From positions 992,001 through 1,056,000 of the forward strand of contig NZ_WMEZ01000001.1 in assembly GCF_009856415.1 (NCBI RefSeq): 64,000 nt of DNA. Direction: 5' to 3'. Positions 45,295 through 54,452 of this stretch are shown one piece after another (position 1 is the stretch's first letter; each line of letters starts with the position of its first letter). Made by a program: the position numbers and the translations under genes. This DNA is from Halobacillus litoralis (GTDB taxonomy: Bacteria; Bacillota; Bacilli; Bacillales; Halobacillaceae). The notes beneath the pieces were generated by a model. It made no database searches. It was not told where the DNA came from and saw only the letters and a program-made list of their open reading frames with translations.

Positions 45295-46251
45295 TTACCT
45301 CCTAAGCTTAGGATCAAGCGCATCCTGGAGACCATCTCCAAGAACGTTAAATGCGAACATGGTGGCTGAAATAAAAAAGGCAGGGAAGAAAAGACGCCAC
45401 CAGTCGCCTGATAAAATGACACCCAGCGCATCATTGGCCATCATTCCCCAGCTTGCATAGGGAGATTGAATGCCTAATCCCAAAAAGCTTAAAAAAGCTT
45501 CGGCGAATATGGCTGTTGGCACAGTGAGCGTCATTTGTACGATAATCGGCCCCATCGTATTCGGCAGCAGATTCTTTTGAATGATCCGCTTCGTTTTCGC
45601 GCCGAAAGACTGGGAAGCCATGACAAATTCATTGTGTTTCAACTGCAATACCTGTCCTCTGACAATTCGTGCCATACCAACCCAACCGGTAACGGTTAAA
45701 GCTATGATAATGGTCAAGAGGCTTGGTCCCATGACTACGAGCAGCAGGATGACAACGAGAAGGTAGGGCAGTCCATAAAGAATTTCGATGATCCGCATCA
45801 TGATATTATCCGTGCGACCACCTTTATAACCAGACAGTCCTCCATAAGCGACCCCTATGAAAAAGTCGATCAAAGCAGCCATCAGTCCCACAAACAAGGA
45901 GATTCTAGCCCCGTACCATGTTCTTGTGAATACATCCCGTCCTAATTCATCTGTACCGAACCAATGGGTAAAGGACGGGGCCTGGTTTTGATTTGGCAGG
46001 TTTTGAGTATCCACATCGTGTGGGGAAATCCATGGTCCGATGACAGCCATGACCCCTAAGACGATTAGAAAAATCAGACCTGACATGGCCAGTTTATTCT
46101 GACGGAGTCTCCTCCAGGCATCTTCCCAATAGGAAAGAGAAGGACGAACAACGGATTCCGCATCTTCGGTGTTTTTCTCTTTCGGTTTAAACCATTCGTC
46201 GGGAATGGAAGAATGAGGCGTTTCTTCATTCTGTTTCTTCGCTGGAATCAC
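45295..46251 (-). CDS. dppC: Dipeptide ABC transporter permease
   Basis: Binding-protein-dependent permease (318 residues), hydrophilic N-terminus of about 50 residues, then six helices. The EAA-type loop is EAFLSFLGLGIQSP. GTG start with AAGGGGG 8 nt upstream; 1 nt separates it from dppB. Confidence 0.93.
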   Translation of the reverse strand: MIPAKKQNEETPHSSIPDEWFKPKEKNTEDAESVVRPSLSYWEDAWRRLRQNKLAMSGLIFLIVLGVMAVIGPWISPHDVDTQNLPNQNQAPSFTHWFGTDELGRDVFTRTWYGARISLFVGLMAALIDFFIGVAYGGLSGYKGGRTDNIMMRIIEILYGLPYLLVVILLLVVMGPSLLTIIIALTVTGWVGMARIVRGQVLQLKHNEFVMASQSFGAKTKRIIQKNLLPNTMGPIIVQMTLTVPTAIFAEAFLSFLGLGIQSPYASWGMMANDALGVILSGDWWRLFFPAFFISATMFAFNVLGDGLQDALDPKLRR

Positions 46252-46252
46252 T

Positions 46253-47185
46253 TTACTTGCCCCCTTCTTTATGCAGCTTGATTCTAGGATCGAGAATTCC
46301 GTAAGCGATATCCACCAGGAACAACATCAGTACGAGGAAAGCACTGTAAAAAACGGTGGTTCCCATAATGACCGGGTAATCCCGCTGGTTGATCCCTTCA
46401 ACGAAATACTTACCCATGCCGGGGATTGCGAAGATCTTTTCAATGACGAACGTACCTGTCAAGACCCCTGCAAGTAAGGTACCTAAAATGGTGACCACCG
46501 GCATGAGTGCATTCTTCAAGGCGTGCTTCACAATAATTTTGGCTGGTGATAACCCTTTGGCTCGTGCGGTCTTTATGTAATCCTGTGTTAACGTTTCAAG
46601 CATGCTCGACCTGGTCAAACGGGCGATAATTGCCATTGGACCGGTGGCAAGCGCAATGATCGGGAGCACCATATGTTGGGGACTGCTCCAAGTCGCAGCC
46701 GGAAGGACGCCCAAGTTGACGGCTAACTGTTGGATCAACAGGGTAGCTAATACAAAGTTAGGAATCGATATCCCGAGTACGGCGATGGTCATCGCTATGT
46801 AATCAATCACTCCATTGTGCTTCAATGCTGCAAAAACACCGAGGGCAACACCAGATATTAACGCAATGAGGATCGTCCATATCCCTAACTCAGCGGATAT
46901 TGGAAAGCCTCGGCCTAATAAAGTATTGACCGTCTCTGTTGGTTGTTTGATCGAAGGGCCGAAATCCAGCGTCACAATGGATTTCAAATACAAAGCATAT
47001 TGCACAACTAACGGTTCATCCAAGTGATAGTGGGCCTCTAAATTCCTCTGTACGGCTTCATTGGTTGTCCGCTCTTCGTTGAACGGTGAACCCGGTAGTA
47101 AATTCATTAAGAAAAACGTAAGCGTTGCAATGATAAAAACAGTCACAATCATGTAAATGAAACGTTTCAATATGTATTTCGCCAC
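46253..47185 (-). CDS. dppB: Dipeptide ABC transporter permease
   Basis: Six-helix permease (310 residues) starting MAKYILKRFIYMIVTV, the usual DppB/OppB N-terminus; EAA-type loop KTARAKGLSPAKIIVKHALKNALMP is clear. GTG start after GGGGGAG. It pairs with DppC to form the membrane channel. Confidence 0.93.
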   Translation of the reverse strand: MAKYILKRFIYMIVTVFIIATLTFFLMNLLPGSPFNEERTTNEAVQRNLEAHYHLDEPLVVQYALYLKSIVTLDFGPSIKQPTETVNTLLGRGFPISAELGIWTILIALISGVALGVFAALKHNGVIDYIAMTIAVLGISIPNFVLATLLIQQLAVNLGVLPAATWSSPQHMVLPIIALATGPMAIIARLTRSSMLETLTQDYIKTARAKGLSPAKIIVKHALKNALMPVVTILGTLLAGVLTGTFVIEKIFAIPGMGKYFVEGINQRDYPVIMGTTVFYSAFLVLMLFLVDIAYGILDPRIKLHKEGGK

Positions 47186-47196
47186 GACTACTCCCC

Positions 47197-48021
47197 CTAG
47201 CTAGATGTTGTCTGCATGGCAAGCTCTGTCATGACAAGCATGGCTTGGTATGCTTCCACTATGTTTTTGGCCTGAAACCTTACCGTTGTTGAATCCGGTT
47301 CGATTTCCGTACCAGGCATGAGATTTGCCCATTCCGCCTGGCCATAATTCATAAACTCAATCCTTAGAGTTGGATGCTCTGGTGGTACGAGCGGTTCGAT
47401 TCGGTCTCGATTATGTATCGCTTCCGTCGTGCGTTTTTGCAAAAGTTCACCAGCCTTTTTCGGTGTCAAACTCTTCACCGCGGATCGAGAAATGGTTTCT
47501 TTCACCGGGGCTGTAACGATGTTCGGAATCAAGGCTTCTGCTTCCATTGCTGCACAGTCATCTCCGGCCACCATCAAAACAGGGACTCCATAATAACCGG
47601 CTACATAAGCATTAAAACCAAGTTCACCCACGGCAACATCATTTATGTAAAAATTGCGAACTCCAAAGCTCATCGAGTGTGATAGCACACCTTTTTGAGC
47701 CGCCCTCGCATGGTACCCGACAAAAATCGCTCCAGCATAAGATCCATCTAACCCTTGCATCATCGACAGCGGTTTGACACTTCCTGTAATCAGTGTGGCA
47801 TCCGGATGAATCTCATCAATCAGTAAATTGTTCATCTTTGAATGGCTGTCATTGACCAATACTTCTTCGGCATGGTTTTGAAAGGCGGCTTCGATGACAT
47901 GGTTCGTTTCTTGTGTCATGATCCTCCTTGCACGTTCATAATTGTGCTCCGAAGAATCAACAAAGGTGTAATCAGGTATTCCCGTTATTCCCTCCATGTC
48001 GACGGAGAGGTACAACTTCAT
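47197..48021 (-). CDS. dppA: D-aminopeptidase
   Basis: M55-family zinc D-aminopeptidase (274 residues) that removes D-amino acids from peptides; forms a decameric ring in B. subtilis. Metal-ligand motifs SVDMEGITG (Asp8, Glu10), NDSHSKMN (His) and GYHARA (His) are present. The frame extends to 48060; ATG 48021 with GGGGATG upstream gives the family N-terminus. First gene of dppABCDE-ykfABCD. Confidence 0.94.
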   Translation of the reverse strand: MKLYLSVDMEGITGIPDYTFVDSSEHNYERARRIMTQETNHVIEAAFQNHAEEVLVNDSHSKMNNLLIDEIHPDATLITGSVKPLSMMQGLDGSYAGAIFVGYHARAAQKGVLSHSMSFGVRNFYINDVAVGELGFNAYVAGYYGVPVLMVAGDDCAAMEAEALIPNIVTAPVKETISRSAVKSLTPKKAGELLQKRTTEAIHNRDRIEPLVPPEHPTLRIEFMNYGQAEWANLMPGTEIEPDSTTVRFQAKNIVEAYQAMLVMTELAMQTTSS

Positions 48022-48051
48022 GAAAATCATCCCCTTTTTGGTAATATTGTT

Positions 48052-48066
48052 AATTTTCATAAAATT
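48052..48066 (-). promoter_or_regulatory. CodY box of the dpp-ykf operon
   Basis: AATTTTCATAAAATT matches the CodY consensus AATTTTCWGAAAATT at 14 of 15 positions, 31 bp upstream of dppA. dpp is a classic CodY-repressed operon in B. subtilis. Confidence 0.82.
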
Positions 48067-48160
48067 TTACCAGTCGATGACAAATTTTGCAATAGGACTC
48101 TTACTCTACTTCCATTTAAAGCGCAAAAGTTCCAAGGCCTCTCGAAGCGCTCACACAACA

Positions 48161-48189
48161 AAAAAACCTGGAGTCAGGACTCCAGGTTT
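48161..48189 (-). terminator. Terminator of the murE-like gene
   Basis: AAACCTGGAGT and ACTCCAGGTTT form an 11-bp stem with a TTTT run on the minus strand, overlapping the stop codon. It separates this gene from the dpp operon. Confidence 0.9.
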
Positions 48190-49691
48190 CATACAGGATT
48201 TTTAATTAATGGTTGGTTTTCAAAGTAGGAATCAATGACTTGAAGTTCAGAATAAGGAACCTTTTCATCTCCAATGATTTGGTAACCTCCAAATCCAATA
48301 CCGGTCAGTAATACCACATCACCTGCCTCTGCAAGATCAAGCGCCAAGTGAATGCCTTCCTCTCGGTGCAGACGAGTATAAATGTGCGGGGAAGATGGGT
48401 GATTGAATCCTCGACAGACATCATTGACAACTTCTTTTCGGTCGGCATGTCCCGGCTGGTCGACGCTGACTATGATTTGATCCGCCACATGTTCGACGAC
48501 CTTTGCCATGAGCGGCCGTTTCTTAGGATCCCGTAATCCAATTCCAGTAATCATGACGATCAATTGCCGATGTGGAATGTGTTGGACGGATTCTAAGACG
48601 TGTGACAATGCATCCGGGGTATGGGCATAGTCCAAAATGATTTGATAAGGGACATCCTGATCGACCATTTGAAAACGTCCTTCAGGTTTACGAACATCAG
48701 TGATGACAGAAAGGATCGAGGCGATTGAAAAACCCACCTGATGACAAGCGGCAATGGCCGCGAGTAAATTCGATACATTGTACTCTCCAAACACCGGAGC
48801 TCTGACCGTATATTTAGTTCCGAAAGCATCCATTTCAAAAGTGGTTCCCGTTCGGGTCGTATGGATGCAGGAGGCTTGAAGATCGGCAGGCTGACGAATA
48901 CCGTACGTAATCGCTGGACCTTTAAACGTTTGGATGAGATCATCAGCCATTAAAAGATCATCAGCATTGATGACTGCTTGATGCGCCTGTTGAAACAATT
49001 TCATTTTCGCCTCTTTGTAGGCGTCCATGGTTTCATGGAATTCTAGATGTTCCGGGGTGAGATTGGTGTGGATCGCTACATTGAAGTGGATGGTTTCTAA
49101 CCTTTTTTGTTCAAGAGCGATCGATGTGGATTCAATTACGGCTGCTTGCATATTTTTCTCACAAAAATATTCCAATACTTTATGGATATCCGGTGCTTCC
49201 GGAGTCGTCGGCACGGTCTGCTTGAAATCCGTTTTCTCGCGGTCATCCCAAATCCCTGCTGTACCGAGCGATCCTGTCCGAAATGAAAGGCTGTTTAAAA
49301 TGGAATGTGTAAAAGATGCCACGGTCGTTTTCCCATTCGTACCCGTAACTCCAATCGTATGTAAAGATTCTGAAGGAGAACCACACACATGGGAGGACAA
49401 TACGGCAAGCGCAGAGCGACTGTCCCTCACATATACAAAGCTGAGTTGGGGGTGTTTGGCTGCAAAAAGATCCAACACACCTTGATCCGTGCCGACAATC
49501 GTTTGGGCACCCGCCTCGATTGCCTGCCTGATGAATAAATGACCATCATGATGCTCTCCTTTAATGCAAACAAATGCATCGCCGGCTTCGATCTCCCTTG
49601 AATCATAGGACACGGAATGAATTTCCTGTTGATCAGGTCCTTGAATAGAACCGTCCAATAATTCGTCCAGGATGTACATTTTCTTTTTCAT
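48189..49691 (-). CDS. MurE-like amino acid ligase paralogue
   Basis: Three-domain Mur ligase (500 residues). ATP-binding GVTGTNGKTT (about 112-121) and a conserved TNLTPEHLEFH region are intact. The motif that selects the third peptide residue in MurE (DNPR for meso-DAP, usually DNPA for Lys) reads SVDQPGHADR, and the usual EVSSHAL reads ESTSIAL. So a different amino acid or acceptor is likely. It lies beside the murein-peptide import/recycling operon but outside a dcw cluster. A normal murE should exist elsewhere. Confidence 0.85.
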   Translation of the reverse strand: MKKKMYILDELLDGSIQGPDQQEIHSVSYDSREIEAGDAFVCIKGEHHDGHLFIRQAIEAGAQTIVGTDQGVLDLFAAKHPQLSFVYVRDSRSALAVLSSHVCGSPSESLHTIGVTGTNGKTTVASFTHSILNSLSFRTGSLGTAGIWDDREKTDFKQTVPTTPEAPDIHKVLEYFCEKNMQAAVIESTSIALEQKRLETIHFNVAIHTNLTPEHLEFHETMDAYKEAKMKLFQQAHQAVINADDLLMADDLIQTFKGPAITYGIRQPADLQASCIHTTRTGTTFEMDAFGTKYTVRAPVFGEYNVSNLLAAIAACHQVGFSIASILSVITDVRKPEGRFQMVDQDVPYQIILDYAHTPDALSHVLESVQHIPHRQLIVMITGIGLRDPKKRPLMAKVVEHVADQIIVSVDQPGHADRKEVVNDVCRGFNHPSSPHIYTRLHREEGIHLALDLAEAGDVVLLTGIGFGGYQIIGDEKVPYSELQVIDSYFENQPLIKNPV

Positions 49692-49780
49692 ATCATCATC
49701 CTCTGTTCGCTAAAATCCGCTTTACTTCGATAAAGCAATGTATTCACCGCTTTTCCCACATTCGAGAATATTGAAACCTA

Positions 49781-49808
49781 ACATCTCGAATTCAATAGGT
49801 TTTCCATA
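49781..49808 (+). repeat. Orphan right end of the composite repeat
   Basis: ACATCTCGAATTCAATAGG followed by TTTTCCATA resembles the right outer end of copy C (ACATCTCGAAATCAAG, then TTTTCC) in the same orientation, with no module attached. Confidence 0.45.
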
Positions 49809-49841
49809 AAAAAGGCCGCGCCCGTACCGGCGCGGCCTTAC
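49809..49841 (-). terminator. Terminator of the 48-residue gene
   Basis: AAGGCCGCGCC and GGCGCGGCCTT form an 11-bp GC-rich stem with a TTTTTTA run on the minus strand. Confidence 0.9.
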
Positions 49842-49860
49842 CTTTATATAAGAAAATGGA

Positions 49861-50007
49861 TTATAGAAGACGAATATGTGTGATTTTTGCTTGCGGGTTG
49901 CTTTTCAAATGACTTTCCCGTGCTTTTTCTTTATGAGAAGCGAAGACTGGGACTTGTTTCACGACACCTGATTTAGCTTGGTAATAAATTAAATATTTTT
50001 CTGCCAT
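49861..50007 (-). CDS. Small hypothetical protein
   Basis: 48 residues starting MAEKYLIYYQAKSGVVKQVP, basic and soluble. AAAGG lies 9 nt before the ATG and a strong terminator follows, so it is a compact gene. Family not recognised. Confidence 0.72.
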   Translation of the reverse strand: MAEKYLIYYQAKSGVVKQVPVFASHKEKARESHLKSNPQAKITHIRLL

Positions 50008-50080
50008 TCTACTCTACCTTTCCTGATTCATCGTTGCTACAAGTATTCGCATGAATGTAGAGGAATATACATGATGTTTG

Positions 50081-50333
50081 TCCTTGCGCGCGGTTGAGCG
50101 GTTCTTACGCGCGTTCCAGCGGTCTTGCGCGCGTTCCAGCGGTCTTGCGCGCGTTCCAGCGGTCTTGCGCGCGTTCCAGCGGTCTTGCGCGCGTTCCAGC
50201 GGTCTTGCGCGCGTTCCAGCGGTCTTGCGCGCGTTCCAGCGGTCTTGCGCGCGTTCCAGCGGTCTTGCGCGCGTTCCAGCGGTCTTGCGCGCGTTCCAGC
50301 GGTCTTGCGCGCGTTCCAGCGGTCTTGCGCGCG
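50081..50333. repeat. 20-bp GC-rich tandem repeat (minisatellite)
   Basis: Unit GGTCTTGCGCGCGTTCCAGC, eleven full copies (50101-50320; the first with two changes), a diverged unit at 50081 and a 13-nt partial copy. The ten inner copies are identical, which implies recent expansion. The unit has no stop codon in any frame, which creates open frames of period 20 residues on both strands; these are not genes. It lies directly downstream of the crt desaturase operon. Confidence 0.97.
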
Positions 50334-50363
50334 AATCACGCGCTGAAGGCGTGATTCGCGCGC
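50327..50363. repeat. Perfect 15-bp inverted repeat ending the array
   Basis: GCGCGCGAATCACGC and GCGTGATTCGCGCGC flank a 7-nt loop. The left arm is the start of the last partial repeat unit, so the array runs straight into this hairpin. Confidence 0.85.
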
Positions 50364-50411
50364 AAAAGAAGAAGCAGCATCACTGCATATCGGCAATGAT
50401 CTGCTTCTTCT
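50364..50411 (-). terminator. Possible terminator of crtM
   Basis: AGAAGAAGCAG and CTGCTTCTTCT pair across 23 nt that include the crtM stop; TTTTG follows on the minus strand. The right arm lies in the crtM coding end. Confidence 0.55.
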
Positions 50412-51216
50412 CTTGATCTGTTACGTAATTGCGATGGTTGAACACTTGATAGCCATTTTTTCTTACAGTCGGAAGGATAGCCCGGTACATTTTCGCGGCT
50501 CCTCCTACTGGTGTGCGTGAATATAAAGGATAATCAGGTAAAGATTTCATCGCCTTGTCATAGTAGGTTTCGGCATCCAAAGCCAAATCTTCCCACATGC
50601 TAATGAACGCTTGATTGACCTTTTTCTCTTTCAGGTCAAAAAACGTGTAGCCATGACGATCCATCACATCCTGAGGTAAGTATATGCGGTCAATTTCCAT
50701 GTCCTCGCCTATATCACGTAGTATGTTCGTAATTTGCATGGCGTAGCCGAGTTCAATCGCTCCTTGGCGGAGAGCACCGACTTTCCCTGGAGCGATGACA
50801 GGGAGAAGCATCAGACCGACGGTACTTGCGACATGATAACAATAATCTAATAAATCTTCTTTTGTACGGATGGTAGTGGGATACAGATCCATGCGTTGAC
50901 CTTTGATCATGTCATAATAAGGCGCAGGGTCGATAGAGAACTGTCTGAAGACATCATCGAGCGCGAGCCAGGAAGGATCGGTGAGTTCGAGCTTCCCTTC
51001 CATGAACTGATCGAATTGTTGGGAAAAAGATTCTAGTTCTGCTTTAGGGTTAAGTCCTTCATCTACGATATCATCGACGCGACGGCAAAAGGCATAAATC
51101 GCCCAAACCGCTCTTTTCTGCTGTTTGGGCAGCATAGCGAATGCTTTGGAGAACGTTTTGGAATGCTTTTCGATTACTTTGCGACAATGATCGTATGCTT
51201 GGTTCAAGTCCGTCAT
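50380..51216 (-). CDS. crtM: 4,4'-Diapophytoene synthase
   Basis: Squalene/phytoene-synthase family (278 residues) that condenses two farnesyl diphosphates to C30 diapophytoene. Both Asp-rich motifs are present: [11 protein letters not shown] (about 44-54) and [20 protein letters not shown] (about 160-178). Last gene of the desaturase operon. GTG and ATG are adjacent at the start; ATG 51216 is best spaced from GAGG. Confidence 0.94.
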   Translation of the reverse strand: MTDLNQAYDHCRKVIEKHSKTFSKAFAMLPKQQKRAVWAIYAFCRRVDDIVDEGLNPKAELESFSQQFDQFMEGKLELTDPSWLALDDVFRQFSIDPAPYYDMIKGQRMDLYPTTIRTKEDLLDYCYHVASTVGLMLLPVIAPGKVGALRQGAIELGYAMQITNILRDIGEDMEIDRIYLPQDVMDRHGYTFFDLKEKKVNQAFISMWEDLALDAETYYDKAMKSLPDYPLYSRTPVGGAAKMYRAILPTVRKNGYQVFNHRNYVTDQEKKQIIADMQ

Positions 51217-51218
51217 CA

Positions 51219-52694
51219 CTAAACACCTCGCTTGTAATTATGCCTTTCTTTGACCTCATATTGCAAATAATCTGCCAACAATTTTGCTCCTTGCATGACA
51301 ATCGGTACGCCACCGCCGGGATGAATCGAAGCTCCGACCGCGTACACATTGCCAAGCGCATACGGCTGCAGTTGCGGGCGGAACACGCCGGATTGAAAAA
51401 GGGTTGGCGCAATTCCAAAACTGCCACCAGCATATAAGCCTTCGCGTTCGGCATCTTCTGGTGTCCTTACGTGCATCCATTCGATATGTTTTCTTAAATC
51501 CGGAAATCCCCGCGCTTCCATTTCATCGAGGACGCTTTCGACCAACTGATCTTTCTTCTCCCAGTCGACGGATTCTCCAGTAGGTACAGGAATCAAAGTA
51601 TAGAGTACACCTTTTCCTTCAGGAGCGAGAGAAGGATCCACTAAGGATGGATGGAAGGTGTAAAACGACGGATCATCCGGCAATTGCTTTTCAACAAACA
51701 CTTGCCGCATATGAAGGTCAAAGTCACGAGACATGAAAAACTGGTGGATGGAGTCATTTTCATAGGTGCGATCAAGTCCCATATAGAGCAGAAGACAGCC
51801 TGAGGAAGGGGTATATTTCCGTTGGAGCTGCTTTTCCGCGGGCATGATTTTGTCCATCAGAGGAAAATCCCCGTTCAAAATCAGCTCATCAAATGTGACC
51901 TTTTCCCCTCCGGCTGTTATGGAAGTCGCTCTATCTTTCTTTGTTTCCACACCGTCTACAGAAGTTCCTTTGAAAATCTGTACTCCTCTTTTTTCCAACT
52001 CTTCTTCTATGATCTCAACAAGATGAGCATAGCCGCCTTTCATGTACCAGATGCCGTGCTCATGTTCACTGTAAGATACGAGCGAATACATGGCCGGCGA
52101 TTGTTCCGGATGACCCCCGATGTACAACGTTTGTAGCGTGTAGGCTTCCACGAGACGCTCATCATCGAAATAGCTGCGCATCATTTTCTTAACGTTCTGA
52201 TAAGCTTTTAACTTGATCAATGTTTTCAAGTTTTTACGGGAAAAAAAGGTTCGTTTATCTACAAACGATTTTTCAAGGAACTGAGCTTTCCCTTGCAAAA
52301 AACGAGTGCGCATGTCACTTAGAAAACGGTCGAAATGAATTTCGTTGCCTGGGAACTTCTCTTTCAACTCCACTTTTTGCTTTTCAGCATCGGAGTATTT
52401 GTTGAACGTCGTCCCGTCTGGAAAATGGATGTGATAGAGAGGGTCGCAAGGGATTAATGGAATACGGTCCCTTGGGATGCCACCGTCTTCTAAAATACTT
52501 AGGAGCATTTCAGGCAAAAGAACGATGGTAGGACCTTGGTCGATCTTGAATTCTCCGTGTCGCTCGTAAGTAAGTCTGCCTCCAAGCACATCTTCCTTTT
52601 CATAAATCGAGACCTTCCGCTCAGGATCGTTGGATAAAAGGAGAGCTGTGACGAGCCCACCGATGCCTCCCCCGACAATCGTCGTTTTTATCAT
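51219..52694 (-). CDS. crtN: CrtN-type C30 desaturase (second copy)
   Basis: FAD-dependent desaturase/oxidase (491 residues) with [14 protein letters not shown] at the N-terminus and [19 protein letters not shown] at the C-terminus, a CrtN-like end. ATG 52694 overlaps the stop of the upstream desaturase (ATGA) and has GAGGAGG upstream. Adjacent to crtM. Which of the two CrtN-like proteins performs diapophytoene desaturation and which a later step cannot be decided from sequence alone. Confidence 0.87.
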   Translation of the reverse strand: MIKTTIVGGGIGGLVTALLLSNDPERKVSIYEKEDVLGGRLTYERHGEFKIDQGPTIVLLPEMLLSILEDGGIPRDRIPLIPCDPLYHIHFPDGTTFNKYSDAEKQKVELKEKFPGNEIHFDRFLSDMRTRFLQGKAQFLEKSFVDKRTFFSRKNLKTLIKLKAYQNVKKMMRSYFDDERLVEAYTLQTLYIGGHPEQSPAMYSLVSYSEHEHGIWYMKGGYAHLVEIIEEELEKRGVQIFKGTSVDGVETKKDRATSITAGGEKVTFDELILNGDFPLMDKIMPAEKQLQRKYTPSSGCLLLYMGLDRTYENDSIHQFFMSRDFDLHMRQVFVEKQLPDDPSFYTFHPSLVDPSLAPEGKGVLYTLIPVPTGESVDWEKKDQLVESVLDEMEARGFPDLRKHIEWMHVRTPEDAEREGLYAGGSFGIAPTLFQSGVFRPQLQPYALGNVYAVGASIHPGGGVPIVMQGAKLLADYLQYEVKERHNYKRGV

Positions 52695-54175
52695 ATCGGC
52701 TGCACCTCCTCTTCCCTGATCCATCCTGTCGTTATCCTGGCTGATTCAAGAATGGTCGGCAACCCGCTTCCTGGGTGGGTTCCACCACCGACGAGCCAGC
52801 AGTGATCGAGCTCCTGGAACCTGTTGTGCGGCCGGAAATACATCATCTGGGAAAGTTGGTGGCCAAGACTGAACGTCGCGCCCTGGTGTACGAAATGATC
52901 GGTTTGCCACTGCTTCGGTGTGAGGACTTTCTCTTCAACAACGTGGCTGCGGATATCGGTAAATCCAGTCTTTTTCTCGATTTCGTCATAGATCAACGAT
53001 TTGAACGTTTCCTGTTTGTCGTCCCAGTCGATTTCAGAATAATTGTTCGGGACAGGAGCTAAAATATAGACGGCCGAATGCCCTTCTGGTGCGAGCGTGG
53101 GATCGGTCACACTTGCGTTATGGATATAGATGGAAGGCTCATCGGACAACACGAGGTCTTTCGTCATTTCATTCACATTCTTCTGGTAATCCTCAGCAAA
53201 AAGGATGGTATGGTGTGGCATGTCGTACAATTTATCAAGCCCCACATAGATCATGAACGTCGAGCATGAAAACTTCTTCTTCTGGAGCTTTTCTTTGGAA
53301 TGACGGCGCAGGACTCCGTCATCGACTAAACGGGTCATCGCTTCAGCGAAGTCTGCATTGATGATGTATTCATCAGCGTTCACCGTCTCTCCCGAGTCGA
53401 GCACAAGACCTGTGATTTCTTTGCCTGATACGTTGATTTTTTGTACACCTTCATTTAAATGAATCAGTCCTCCGTGTTCCTCCGTCACTTTCGCCATCGC
53501 TTTTGAGAGTTGATTGACCCCTCCGATCGGGTGAAACACTCCCCACTCATGTTCCATATAAGAGAGGATAGAAAAGGCTCCCGGACATTCCCAAGGGGAC
53601 ATGCCTAAGTACTTCGCCTGAAAAGTGAACGCGACTTTAAGACGTTCATCTGTAAAGTAATCAGAAAGAACGTCATAAACGGATTTCCCTAGTGAAAGCT
53701 TAGGCAATGCTTTCAGGGCCCGTTTACTCATATAGTCGGTCAGTTTATTATGTTTGGTTTGCAAAAGAGGCATGAGCGCCTGCATCTTTTCCCTTGTGTC
53801 ATTCATAAAGTTTCCGTATCCTGCCTCATTGCCCGGGAAATGCTCTGAGATTACATCAAGCATTTTTTCTCGTTCCCGGTACATCGGGACCCTTTTCCCA
53901 TCAAATTGAAGTTCATACATGGGGGAAAGTTCTTTCAAATCCATATAATCGTGCACATTCCGCCCGGACATTTCGAAGATTTCCTCCATGATTTGAGGCA
54001 TACTCAAAAATGTCGGGCCGATATCGAATGTATAATCCCCGAGCGAAAAATGTCCGTTCCTTCCGCCCACATAGGATTGTTTTTCATAGACATGAACGTC
54101 ATAGCCTTTAGCTGCAAGAATCATTGCTGAGGCTAAGCCTCCAGGCCCCGCTCCGATTATGGCGATTTTCTTCAT
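52691..54175 (-). CDS. crtN: CrtN-type C30 desaturase (first copy)
   Basis: 494-residue CrtI/CrtN-superfamily enzyme: IIGAGPGGLASAM at the N-terminus, ATFSLGHQLSQMMYFRP and GGGTHPGSGLPTILESARI at the C-terminus. First gene of the operon. The frame extends to 54283; ATG 54175 is about 6 nt after AAGGTGG and yields the standard N-terminus. With the next gene it suggests a crtNa/crtNb pair as reported for Halobacillus-type pigments. Confidence 0.87.
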   Translation of the reverse strand: MKKIAIIGAGPGGLASAMILAAKGYDVHVYEKQSYVGGRNGHFSLGDYTFDIGPTFLSMPQIMEEIFEMSGRNVHDYMDLKELSPMYELQFDGKRVPMYREREKMLDVISEHFPGNEAGYGNFMNDTREKMQALMPLLQTKHNKLTDYMSKRALKALPKLSLGKSVYDVLSDYFTDERLKVAFTFQAKYLGMSPWECPGAFSILSYMEHEWGVFHPIGGVNQLSKAMAKVTEEHGGLIHLNEGVQKINVSGKEITGLVLDSGETVNADEYIINADFAEAMTRLVDDGVLRRHSKEKLQKKKFSCSTFMIYVGLDKLYDMPHHTILFAEDYQKNVNEMTKDLVLSDEPSIYIHNASVTDPTLAPEGHSAVYILAPVPNNYSEIDWDDKQETFKSLIYDEIEKKTGFTDIRSHVVEEKVLTPKQWQTDHFVHQGATFSLGHQLSQMMYFRPHNRFQELDHCWLVGGGTHPGSGLPTILESARITTGWIREEEVQPI

Positions 54176-54205
54176 AACCATCCACCTTCTCTCCTGAACT
54201 TCTAA

Positions 54206-54233
54206 TGTACAATCATTATACAAAATATGTACA
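54206..54233 (-). promoter_or_regulatory. Three 11-bp-spaced hexamers over the crt promoter (CarH/LitR-like operator)
   Basis: TGTACA (54206), TATACA (54217) and TGTACA (54228) start exactly 11 bp apart. On the operon strand TATAAT (54215-54220) overlaps the middle one and no good -35 exists. As I recall, the B12-photoreceptor CarH binds three tandem 11-bp repeats over carotenoid promoters. No MerR-type gene is in the window. Confidence 0.55.
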
Positions 54234-54452
54234 AAGGCAGCCATTGATCCAACTTCACCAATGTGCTCTGCCAAATTTTCCATTTCTTTATACTCATTTT
54301 TTACCCTTCAGGCGGATGTTATAACCCTCTACTTTAGTAAAGTACTACTTTCGCTTCTTTCCCTCCATATCCCTGCTTACTATAAAGGTTGCATTGTTGA
54401 CAAGGATAATTAAGGGAACCGAGGGGATAATATGGTCGAAGGAGGCATGGTT

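Noticed and set aside
50081-50333. CRISPR array
   Set aside because: Units are contiguous with no unique spacers and no cas genes are near.
50037-50416. Open frames of 73-119 codons on both strands over the tandem array
   Set aside because: The 20-bp unit has no stop in any frame, so long frames arise automatically; the peptides are pure period-20 repeats, and no start has a convincing SD.
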